Below, one piece after another: positions 1 to 5,770 of a stretch of DNA of 12,564 nucleotides. Within the stretch, counting starts at the first letter, position 1. Every line of letters starts with the position of its first letter. The position numbers and the translations under genes are program-made. Source of the DNA: Smithellaceae bacterium. Lineage in GTDB: Bacteria; Desulfobacterota; Syntrophia; Syntrophales; Smithellaceae. The notes beneath the pieces are model-generated. The model had not been told where the DNA came from, made no database searches, and saw only the letters and a program-made list of their open reading frames with translations. The stretch spans positions 1 to 12,564 of the forward strand of contig JAQVQT010000019.1 in assembly GCA_028701435.1 (NCBI GenBank), in the 5' to 3' direction.

Positions 1-852
1 ATTGCGCGGTTTGGCAAAGCCCATCCAGATTTTTCCATCCTGTCCGCGCATCAGGTTGTCGGGAAAGCCGGGAAGATTGTCGAAAACAATTTTAGCCTGA
101 TCGCCCGGCCGGGCAATGTCCAGTTCCTGCGCGTGTACGGAAACTTTCCAGAGCCGGTATTTTCCCGTTTCGCTCACAAAAAGGTTTTGCTCGTCCCGGC
201 TGAGGGCCAGACCGTTGGCGAAACAGAATCCACCGGCGACGACGCGGGTGGATTTTTGCGCCGGATCGTAGGCGAGGACGCGTCCGGTGGAGGACATTTC
301 CATGATGTCCAGAATACTGGCTTCAAACGGTCCGCCCCATTCTGCGGGGGAAAAGCGCCTCGAGGCGTCGCTTAAGTAAATCATGCCGGACCGGGCCACC
401 ACCACCGCGTCGGCATAGCGGATCGGGTCGCCGTTGACCGAACGGGTCAGCAGGGTAATCTTCCCTTGAGGGCTGACGGACAGCAGCCCCTGAACGGCGT
501 CCGCGGCAATCAGATTCCCCTCGGCGTCAAAATCAAACCCCAGCACGCGCCCGCCGGTGCGGATGAAAACCTCCTGTGAGGTGCCGTCCGGGTTCATGCG
601 CAGAATGTTTCCGCTTCCCACGGAGACGTACAGCCTGCCGTCCTTTCCGAGGACGATGTGTTCAGGCCCCTCTTCGGCGCCGAGGTCGATGAGGTTCAGC
701 CGGGACAGGCCGGTGTTGACCGCATGCGGTCCGGTATATCCGGCCGCAGCCGGCGCATTCCACGCGACCGGCTCGATCGGCACCGGCCAGAAAAGGAAAT
801 ACCCCGCGAGGATCACCAAAAGCAGGGCAATCGTGAAAAATATTTTTTTCAT
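1..852 (-). CDS. Strictosidine synthase/SMP-30-like beta-propeller protein, C-terminus cut by window edge
   Basis: The first 284 codons are visible on the minus strand and the reading frame is still open at base 1. The start is ATG at 852, preceded by an excellent ribosome site (AAGGAGGT, 5-6 bases away). Residues 1-22 (two Lys, then a hydrophobic run to FLFWP) form an uncleaved signal anchor or signal peptide, so the protein probably works in the periplasm or on the membrane. The rest has propeller-type repeats: PEHIVLGKDGRLYVS, VLGFDFDAEGNLIAAD, GMIYLSDASRRF, FANGLALSRDEQNLFVSETG and LPGFPDNLMRGQDGKIWMG. This pattern is typical of the strictosidine synthase-like/gluconolactonase superfamily (adipocyte plasma membrane-associated protein type). 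Such proteins are usually calcium-dependent lactonases or hydrolases; the substrate cannot be read here. Family members are about 350-390 residues, so some 70-100 are missing. The gene lies 120 bases downstream of the CoA-transferase gene on the same strand with no terminator seen between them, so cotranscription is possible. Confidence 0.85.
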   Translation of the reverse strand, partial: MKKIFFTIALLLVILAGYFLFWPVPIEPVAWNAPAAAGYTGPHAVNTGLSRLNLIDLGAEEGPEHIVLGKDGRLYVSVGSGNILRMNPDGTSQEVFIRTGGRVLGFDFDAEGNLIAADAVQGLLSVSPQGKITLLTRSVNGDPIRYADAVVVARSGMIYLSDASRRFSPAEWGGPFEASILDIMEMSSTGRVLAYDPAQKSTRVVAGGFCFANGLALSRDEQNLFVSETGKYRLWKVSVHAQELDIARPGDQAKIVFDNLPGFPDNLMRGQDGKIWMGFAKPRN

Positions 853-879
853 CAGGACCTCCTTTCGATCAGGTTTGTG

Positions 880-889
880 CAACCGGTTG
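880..889. promoter_or_regulatory. Perfect 10-bp palindrome upstream of the propeller gene
   Basis: CAACCGGTTG is fully self-complementary and sits 27 bases upstream of the ATG at 852. It could be a small operator, but a 10-bp palindrome can occur by chance in GC-rich DNA and no partner site or clear promoter is visible in the 120-base gap. Confidence 0.2.
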
Positions 890-972
890 AATGATCCATC
901 AGTTGAAACGAAACCGCCGCGCCTATTCAAACCTTGGCAATGTCTTGGCAAAAGAAATTGGAACGGGAACGA

Positions 973-2874
973 TTAAGGTTCTCTCGGGTAGAAGCCCATG
1001 GTCAACTCGTATACGCCCGACGAAAGCCGCTTTTCCATCTGAAAATTCATTCGTTCGAATAGCCGGAGCATGGCTTTGTTTTCCGCCAGCACCGTGGCGG
1101 AAAATCCCAGAAGCCCGTCCCGCTTCGCGATTTCGGTGAGGTAGTCGAGGAGCACGATGCCGATGCCGCGGTTCTGCCAGGCGTCGCCCACCAGGAAGGA
1201 GGCCGCGGCCGTGTGGGTGTCCGTGTCGATGATGTACTGGCCCATGCCCACGATCTCTTCCATGCCCTGCCGCTCCTGGATGGCGAGCATCAGCATTTCT
1301 TTCGAGTAATCGATGATCACGTACTTTTGAAGGATGTTATGGGGCATGTGGACCATGTTGGTGAAAAAGCGCGTGTAGATGCTTTTGTCCGAAAGCGAGT
1401 AGAGAAAGGCCTTGATGATTCCCTCGTCGCTGATTTTGACGGGGCGAAGGAACAGCGGGAGGCCGGTCCGCGTGGAGCGGTAGGTTTCCAGATGCTCGGG
1501 ATACACACCCGTCGTTCCGGGAATAAACGCCTGATCGCGGTAGATGAGGCCCCGTTCGCGCGCCTGTTCCACCAACCAGGGGCGGAACCTCGGGTGCGCG
1601 ATGGAAATGAGAGCCATGGCGCGTTCACGGATGTTTTTCCCATGCAGGTAGGCCGTTCCGTATTCCGTGACTACATAATGTATGTCGCCGCGGGTGAGTG
1701 TGGCCGACGCACCGGCGGAAAGGCAGGGGACGATGCGGGAGTGGGCCATATCGATCGAGGTGGACCGCATGGCCAGGATGGACTTGCCGCCCGGCGCAAG
1801 CGCGGAGCCCCGCATGAAATCCGCCTGTCCGCCCACGCCGCTGTAAAAGACTCCGCCGATGGATTCGGCGGTGGCCTGCCCCGTGAGATCAATTTCCAGC
1901 GCGGAGTTGATGGCGGTCATGTTGGTTTGCCGGCCGATGACAAAGAGGCTGTTGGTATAGTCGATCGGTCTGAACTCAAACGCCGGATTGTCGTTGAGAA
2001 ATTTGTAGGTGTCGCGGCTCCCCATGCAGAACGACGCGACGGTCTTTTTGCGGTCCAGGGATTTCTTCGCGTTGGTCACGACGCCTTTTTTCATGAGATC
2101 GATGATGCCGTCGGTGAGAAGCTCCGTGTGTACGCCCAGATCCCGCTTTCCCGAAAGATGGGCCAGAATGGCGTTGGGCATGGTTCCGTATCCCACCTGA
2201 ATGGTGTCGCCGTCCTGCACGATCCGCGAAACATAGGTCCCGATCTTTTCGGTCACTTCGCCGGGTGGATCGGTCGTGTATTCCAGAATGGGCTCGTCGT
2301 GGGGGAGGATAAAATCCACGTCGCGGATATCCACCATGGCATCGCCGCGAACGCGCGGCATGTGCCGGTTGACCTGCGCGATGACCAGCCGGGCCTGCTC
2401 CACGGCCGATTTGACGATGTCCACGCTCACGCCCAGGCTCATCAGGCCTTCTTCGTCCGGCGGCGAGAGCTGCACCAGCGCGACATCGATGGTGATGATT
2501 CCGCGGCGAAAGAGAGACGGGATTTCCGAAAGGAACGTCGGTGTGTAGTCGGCCAGCCCTTCATTGACCATCTGCCGGGAGCTGTCGCTGATGAAAAACG
2601 AATTGTGGCGAAAGTTGATCTTGAACTTTTTGTTGGCATAGGGAGCCACGCCAAGGGTCCAGATGTGAATGATCTGTGTCCCGTAAATGGTGTGGGGCGT
2701 GTTTTCCACGTAGCGGATGAGCGAGTTCAGCAGGCTCTGCGGTTCGCCGCAGGCCGTGCCGATGAAGATGGAATTGCCGCGGCGGATGCGTCCGAAAAGG
2801 TCTTTTTCGGGGACGAATTTTTCCGGGTAGCGCTTTTTGAATTTTTCAAGATGGTCTTCCCGCCCTGCAGGCAT
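973..2874 (-). CDS. Acetyl-CoA hydrolase/CoA-transferase fused to a C-terminal GNAT acetyltransferase domain
   Basis: The protein has 633 residues. Residues 1 to about 460 match the acetyl-CoA hydrolase/4-hydroxybutyrate CoA-transferase family. Visible signs are GYGTMPNAILAHL, the GVHTELLTDG segment whose Glu251 is the likely thioester-forming residue (its position fits Glu238 of the clostridial 4-hydroxybutyrate CoA-transferase), SGVGGQADFMRG (346-353 core), and VTEYGTAYLHGK followed by ERAMALISIAHPRFR. Residues about 472-633 form a GNAT domain with the acetyl-CoA pyrophosphate loop QNRGIG (567-572) and a C-terminal NKAMLRLFERMNF helix. The first half should move CoA between acetate and other acyl groups or hydrolyse acetyl-CoA. 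The GNAT half may acetylate a protein or small molecule. I chose ATG 2874 because GGAGGAA lies 5 bases upstream. A frame extension to a TTG at 2979 has no ribosome site. This fusion architecture is known from Deltaproteobacteria; its substrate is not predictable. Confidence 0.9.
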   Translation of the reverse strand: MPAGREDHLEKFKKRYPEKFVPEKDLFGRIRRGNSIFIGTACGEPQSLLNSLIRYVENTPHTIYGTQIIHIWTLGVAPYANKKFKINFRHNSFFISDSSRQMVNEGLADYTPTFLSEIPSLFRRGIITIDVALVQLSPPDEEGLMSLGVSVDIVKSAVEQARLVIAQVNRHMPRVRGDAMVDIRDVDFILPHDEPILEYTTDPPGEVTEKIGTYVSRIVQDGDTIQVGYGTMPNAILAHLSGKRDLGVHTELLTDGIIDLMKKGVVTNAKKSLDRKKTVASFCMGSRDTYKFLNDNPAFEFRPIDYTNSLFVIGRQTNMTAINSALEIDLTGQATAESIGGVFYSGVGGQADFMRGSALAPGGKSILAMRSTSIDMAHSRIVPCLSAGASATLTRGDIHYVVTEYGTAYLHGKNIRERAMALISIAHPRFRPWLVEQARERGLIYRDQAFIPGTTGVYPEHLETYRSTRTGLPLFLRPVKISDEGIIKAFLYSLSDKSIYTRFFTNMVHMPHNILQKYVIIDYSKEMLMLAIQERQGMEEIVGMGQYIIDTDTHTAAASFLVGDAWQNRGIGIVLLDYLTEIAKRDGLLGFSATVLAENKAMLRLFERMNFQMEKRLSSGVYELTMGFYPREP

Positions 2875-3019
2875 GGCCGTTCCTCCGTTGTTTTCCTGTC
2901 TCCAGACCCTGCGGGACCGGCCGGTGTTGTGTTCGGCCGTTCGTCTCGCGCCCGGGATCGGCCTTTGCCGCTTTGCCAAAACACGATGAGATTACTGGAG
3001 AACTTTTCTTTGCCGAAGA

Positions 3020-3048
3020 ACTATAGAAAGTCCCGTTTTGTATGTCAA
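3020..3048 (-). promoter_or_regulatory. Sigma-70 promoter of the CoA-transferase-GNAT gene
   Basis: Read on the minus strand, a perfect -35 box TTGACA (3048-3043) is followed by a 17-base spacer and the -10 box TATAGT (3025-3020), five of six consensus bases. Transcription should begin near 3013, leaving a leader of about 138 bases before the ATG at 2874. The -35 box is covered by an inverted repeat (see separate entry), so the promoter is probably repressible. Confidence 0.75.
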
Positions 3049-3060
3049 GAAGAACTTGAC
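3044..3060. promoter_or_regulatory. Operator-like inverted repeat overlapping the -35 box
   Basis: GTCAAG and CTTGAC are perfect 6-base arms around a 5-base centre (AAGAA), and the left arm is part of the -35 hexamer. The octamer GAAGAACT occurs here (3049-3056) and again across the -10 box (3015-3022), 34 bases away. The geometry suits a dimeric repressor. No candidate regulator gene is adjacent except the cNMP-binding protein, which has no DNA-binding domain. Confidence 0.4.
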
Positions 3061-3208
3061 TCGTTTCCCGGTGAAAGCGGCGGCCGGATGTAAGGGGCGC
3101 TATTTTGAGGGGCGAGCCTGCGGGATTGTCTGTTGTATTGAAATGAAAAGCATGATAAAAAAAGACGGTCAATGAGTCCGTTACAGGAAAGGCAAAAGGA
3201 GGCGCTTG

Positions 3209-3586
3209 ATGTTCCAGATTGTAAAATATGAGACATACAAGGATCAGCAGGTTATCTTTAAAGAGGGAACATTTGGCGACTGGATGTATGTCATTGAAGA
3301 GGGGGCCGTGGAAATCTCCCGGATCGTTGATGGAAGAAAAATCGTTATCGCAACCCTGAAAGCGGGAGAAATCATCGGGGAGGTGGCCTATATTTCCAAA
3401 GAGGGGCGTTCCGCGACGGCAACTGCGGTGGGCAAAACAACGATCGGAATGATCGACCGGGAATTTTTCGACCGGGAGTTCAATGGAATCTCCAGTGATT
3501 TCCAGATGATCCTGAAATCCATGGCCCAGCGTCTGAGAGAAACGACCAATCAACTGATGAAACTTCAAAACCAGGTCAAAAAATAG
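3209..3586 (+). CDS. Stand-alone cyclic nucleotide-binding domain protein
   Basis: The 125-residue protein is a single cyclic nucleotide-binding beta-barrel of the CRP/cNMP family. Residues about 12-40 carry the opening strands (DQQVIFKEGTFGDWMYVIEEGAVEI). The phosphate-binding cassette is GEIIGEVAYISKEGRSATATA, with both the Glu of GEV and the Arg of RSAT that contact the cyclic nucleotide in the family. A basic, probably helical tail (RLRETTNQLMKLQNQVKK) ends it. There is no helix-turn-helix or kinase domain, so any cAMP/cGMP signal must pass to a partner protein. The ATG at 3209 is chosen over an adjacent TTG at 3206 because GGAGG (3198-3202) is 6 bases away. The gene converges on fmt with a 21-base gap. 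GC in one hand-counted 60-base line is about 43%, lower than neighbouring minus-strand genes. Confidence 0.88.
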   Translation: MFQIVKYETYKDQQVIFKEGTFGDWMYVIEEGAVEISRIVDGRKIVIATLKAGEIIGEVAYISKEGRSATATAVGKTTIGMIDREFFDREFNGISSDFQMILKSMAQRLRETTNQLMKLQNQVKK

Positions 3587-3607
3587 CAGACACCTTTTAA
3601 CATTTGA

Positions 3608-4549
3608 TCATTCCAGCAGAATTCCCGGCTTCATTGTAAAGCCGCGCAGGAAGTCGGCAACCGGCATTCTTTTCTTTCCGGCCAGCTGAACCTCTTTCAA
3701 AACAACATAGCCGCCGGAGGCCGCCACGGTCAGCCCTTCGGGAGCGGCCGCGGCGACAACACCGGGCGGTTCCTGCGGTGAACCCGGGCTTGCGGCGGCG
3801 GTAAAAATTTTCAGGTCCCGCCCCTCCAGAAGCGCATAGGCCGCGGGCGACGGATTCAGGCCGCGGATCAGATTGACAATATCGCCGGCGGAATGACGCC
3901 AGCGAATTCTGCCGGTTTCCCGGTTCAGGCGGGGCGCGAAGGTTGCGCGGGAGGAATCCTGCTTTTGTCTTTGGGCGGCGCCGGAGACGACCTGATCGAT
4001 CGTTTTGACGAGCAGCGCCGCGCCCTGAAGAGCGAGCCGGTCATGCAGTTCACCGTAAGTCTCCGTTTTGCCGATGGGCATTTGCTCCTGGGTCAGGATA
4101 TCGCCGGAATCCATTCCTTCATCCATCAGCATAATGGTTACGCCGGTTTGTTTTTCGCCCCGAATGATGCTCCAGTGGATCGGCGCCGCTCCCCGGTAGG
4201 CGGGCAGAAGGGAAGGGTGAATGTTCAGGCAACCGAGCGGGGGGAAGTCAAGGACGGCTTTGGGCAGAATCTGTCCGAAAGCCGCCACAACCACCAGATC
4301 CGGGCGGGCTTCGCCCAGGGCTTCCAGAAAAGACGGGTCTTTCACGCTTGCCGGCTGTAAAACCGTGAGGCCGAATTTTTGCGCCAGTTGCTTCACGGGC
4401 GGAGCGGTTTCCTTTTTTTCCCTTCCCGCGGGGCGGTCCGGTTGGGTGACGACCGCGGCGATCGGGTAGCCGCTGCCGTGAAGCATTTCCAGCGCCGGCA
4501 GAGCAAAAGCCGGAGTGCCCATAAAGAGAATGCGTGGTTTTGTCGCCAT
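3608..4549 (-). CDS. fmt: Methionyl-tRNA formyltransferase
   Basis: The enzyme transfers a formyl group from 10-formyltetrahydrofolate to Met-tRNA(fMet) for translation initiation. The 313-residue length is normal for the family. The N-terminal catalytic domain shows ILFMGTPAFALPAL, VVTQPDRPAGR, the signature NIHPSLLPAYRGAAPIHW (Asn109 and His111 are catalytic) and TIMLMDEGMDSGDIL (Asp147 the likely third catalytic residue). The C-terminal OB-like tRNA-binding domain follows from about residue 205. The start is ATG 4549 with AAGGA upstream. An open extension to 4603 runs back over the promoter and is rejected. In many bacteria fmt follows def and priA; here priA is downstream of no shared operon, and the two are separated by an oppositely oriented gene pair. 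Confidence 0.96.
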   Translation of the reverse strand: MATKPRILFMGTPAFALPALEMLHGSGYPIAAVVTQPDRPAGREKKETAPPVKQLAQKFGLTVLQPASVKDPSFLEALGEARPDLVVVAAFGQILPKAVLDFPPLGCLNIHPSLLPAYRGAAPIHWSIIRGEKQTGVTIMLMDEGMDSGDILTQEQMPIGKTETYGELHDRLALQGAALLVKTIDQVVSGAAQRQKQDSSRATFAPRLNRETGRIRWRHSAGDIVNLIRGLNPSPAAYALLEGRDLKIFTAAASPGSPQEPPGVVAAAAPEGLTVAASGGYVVLKEVQLAGKKRMPVADFLRGFTMKPGILLE

Positions 4550-4574
4550 GTTGGGTCCTTGTTGTTTTCGTGAT

Positions 4575-4603
4575 CCTATATGGAATTGCGGGGTTTGTGT
4601 CAA
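4575..4603 (-). promoter_or_regulatory. Sigma-70 promoter of fmt
   Basis: On the minus strand TTGACA (4603-4598), a 17-base spacer and TATAGG (4580-4575) lie just upstream of fmt. The predicted start near 4568 gives a leader of about 19 bases. The perfect -35 box and spacing make it convincing although the -10 box has two mismatches. Confidence 0.65.
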
Positions 4604-4609
4604 GAATTA

Positions 4610-4620
4610 CCGGTGACCGG
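4610..4620. promoter_or_regulatory. Short palindrome between divergent promoters
   Basis: CCGGT-G-ACCGG has perfect 5-base arms. It lies 6 bases upstream of the fmt -35 box and 21 bases upstream of the -35 box that serves the helical-protein pair, so one bound factor could touch both promoters. The site is short and could be chance. Confidence 0.25.
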
Positions 4621-4641
4621 CGGTTTTATGGCATTTTCCTG

Positions 4642-4670
4642 TTGTCAATTTTAATTTCATGATTTATATT
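4642..4670 (+). promoter_or_regulatory. Sigma-70 promoter of the helical-protein pair
   Basis: TTGTCA (4642-4647), a 17-base AT-rich spacer and TATATT (4665-4670) match five of six consensus bases at each box. The predicted start near 4677 leaves a leader of about 50 bases before the ATG at 4727. It faces away from the fmt promoter. Confidence 0.7.
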
Positions 4671-4726
4671 GAATCCAACGAAACGATTCTCATGACCAGT
4701 GGATCTTTCACGAAAGGAGATGAAGC

Positions 4727-5185
4727 ATGAAGACATACGCCATTAAGTATGTGGAGTTGGCCGAGCAGCATGCGGGAAGAATGGCCAAAAGATGGGCGAT
4801 GGACGTCCAGAACAATGCCCGGACAAAAAGATACAAGAATCTGGATGAAGAAAGCATCATTAACCAGGGCGTTAAATTTTACCACAATTTCAGTAAAATG
4901 TTTGCCGAGGACAAAATCAGCGAGGCAACCCTGAAATATTTTCGTACGTATGCCCAGGAAAGTTTTGCCATGCGGATTCCCATGGATGAGGCGGTCTATG
5001 CATTGATTCTTTTAAGAAGACATACCTGGCTTTATGCGGAGTTTCAGACCATCTTCAGCTCCGGCATCGATCAGCGGCAGGCTCTGGATACCCTGAGTCG
5101 AACGATCCTGCTTTTTGACTATGCGATTTATGAAGTCACCAAGGAATATCAGGTATTGATGAAAAAGGGAAAAGGCAAAAAATAA
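4727..5185 (+). CDS. All-helical RsbRD_N-like protein, first of a paralogous pair
   Basis: I do not recognise a named gene. The 152-residue protein has no signal peptide or membrane segment and looks entirely helical, with a lysine-rich end (MKKGKGKK). A conserved Trp (W23) in RWAMDV, then YKNLDEE, KFYHNF and the block LLRRHTWLYAEFQTIF (about 96-111), followed by a hydrophobic helix (LLFDYAIYEVTKEYQ), resemble the RsbRD_N fold (globin-like N-terminal domain of RsbR-type and some histidine kinase sensors). That assignment is inferred from the spacing of W, YxxLxDEE and LRRxxW. There is no attached STAS, kinase or output domain. The ATG has AAAGGAGA 6 bases upstream. The gene is followed after 48 bases by a paralogue of identical length with about 40-45% identity by eye over 120 aligned residues. 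Three hand-counted 60-base lines across the pair gave 38-50% GC, against 65% for a line in priA. Confidence 0.7.
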   Translation: MKTYAIKYVELAEQHAGRMAKRWAMDVQNNARTKRYKNLDEESIINQGVKFYHNFSKMFAEDKISEATLKYFRTYAQESFAMRIPMDEAVYALILLRRHTWLYAEFQTIFSSGIDQRQALDTLSRTILLFDYAIYEVTKEYQVLMKKGKGKK

Positions 5186-5233
5186 TTTCCGCGCCCCCTT
5201 ATACGCAACGGAAGCAAGAGAGGAGAAAGGATT

Positions 5234-5692
5234 ATGGTAGAATATATTAAGCTGCTGGATGTGCTGGAAGCCAATATTGATGAGATCGCGGCGCACTGGG
5301 CCGCCGATGTCAAGAAAAATAAGCGAACGGTTCATTATAAGGATATTCCCGATGAGAAGCTTGAACTGCAGGCCATTAAATTCTACAGCCAGCTGCGGAA
5401 TATGATTGTTGCCCCCAACCGTCTGGAAAAGGCGCAGGAATTCTTCATGCACTACGCGAGAACCTGCTACGAAATGGGCGTTCCGCTGCATGAATCCATC
5501 TACGCCCTGAACATGATGCGCCGCCATATGTGGCTCTACGCGGAATTTCAGGCGATTTTTATCAATGCCATCGAGCATAATCAGGCCATCGACTCCGTGA
5601 TGCGGATTATGCTGCTTATCGATTACGCGGTGTATGAAATCACGCAGTACTATCAGGATCGCATTCGGCTGGAGACCAAACAGCAGTGTTAG
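5234..5692 (+). CDS. All-helical RsbRD_N-like protein, second of a paralogous pair
   Basis: This 152-residue protein aligns end to end with its upstream neighbour. Shared elements are HWAADV (W22), NxRT, YKDIPDEK, IKFY, the strongest block MMRRHMWLYAEFQAIF (about 95-110), then a hydrophobic helix LLIDYAVYEITQYYQ. The identical RRHxWLYAEFQxIF core marks the family. Like the first copy it lacks any catalytic or DNA-binding domain, so it is probably a sensor or partner-binding module, perhaps pairing with its paralogue as a heterodimer (inference). The ATG at 5234 is preceded by AGGAG and AAAGG within the preceding 13 bases. The 48-base gap without a terminator suggests one transcript with the first gene, ending at the terminator at 5732-5761. 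It ends in Cys, unlike the lysine-rich tail of the first copy. Confidence 0.7.
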   Translation: MVEYIKLLDVLEANIDEIAAHWAADVKKNKRTVHYKDIPDEKLELQAIKFYSQLRNMIVAPNRLEKAQEFFMHYARTCYEMGVPLHESIYALNMMRRHMWLYAEFQAIFINAIEHNQAIDSVMRIMLLIDYAVYEITQYYQDRIRLETKQQC

Positions 5693-5731
5693 CGTTCTGA
5701 GGGGCAGACCGATTTGAACAGACCCAACCTG

Positions 5732-5761
5732 CGGCAGCGGATGTTTCGCTGCCGTTTTTTT
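5732..5761 (+). terminator. Intrinsic terminator of the helical-protein pair
   Basis: CGGCAGCG and CGCTGCCG form a perfect 8-bp stem with a 7-base loop, followed by seven T. It ends the plus-strand transcript 40 bases after the second helical-protein gene and only 10 bases before the priA stop codon on the other strand. On the minus strand the hairpin is not followed by T, so it is directional. Confidence 0.92.
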
Positions 5762-5770
5762 GTGTTTTCT

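Larger units (their letters stand above)
2875..3208. other. Divergent intergenic region between CoA-transferase and cNMP-binding genes
   Basis: This 334-base stretch has no convincing gene. It holds the minus-strand promoter and dyad described separately and a roughly 138-base GC-rich leader for the CoA-transferase mRNA. In that leader CGGCC/GGCCG words recur, including one just before the start codon that could pair with others. For the plus-strand gene at 3209 I see only weak promoter-like sequence (TTGTAT at 3133-3138, AT-rich stretch at 3153-3161) and a good ribosome site. Confidence 0.6.

Noticed and set aside
935..950. Sigma-54-like word TGGCA-N6-TGGCA on the plus strand
   Set aside because: It has the wrong -12 element (TGGC instead of TTGC) and points into the 3' end of an oppositely oriented gene.
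1213..3093. A 626-codon open frame on the plus strand opposite the CoA-transferase-GNAT gene
   Set aside because: It is exactly antisense to a gene with clear family motifs, has low-complexity His/Asp/Gly/Arg-rich composition typical of GC-driven shadow frames, and has no ribosome site or recognisable domain.
5732..5761. The terminator hairpin as a priA terminator
   Set aside because: On the minus strand no T tract follows the stem, so it should act only on plus-strand transcripts.
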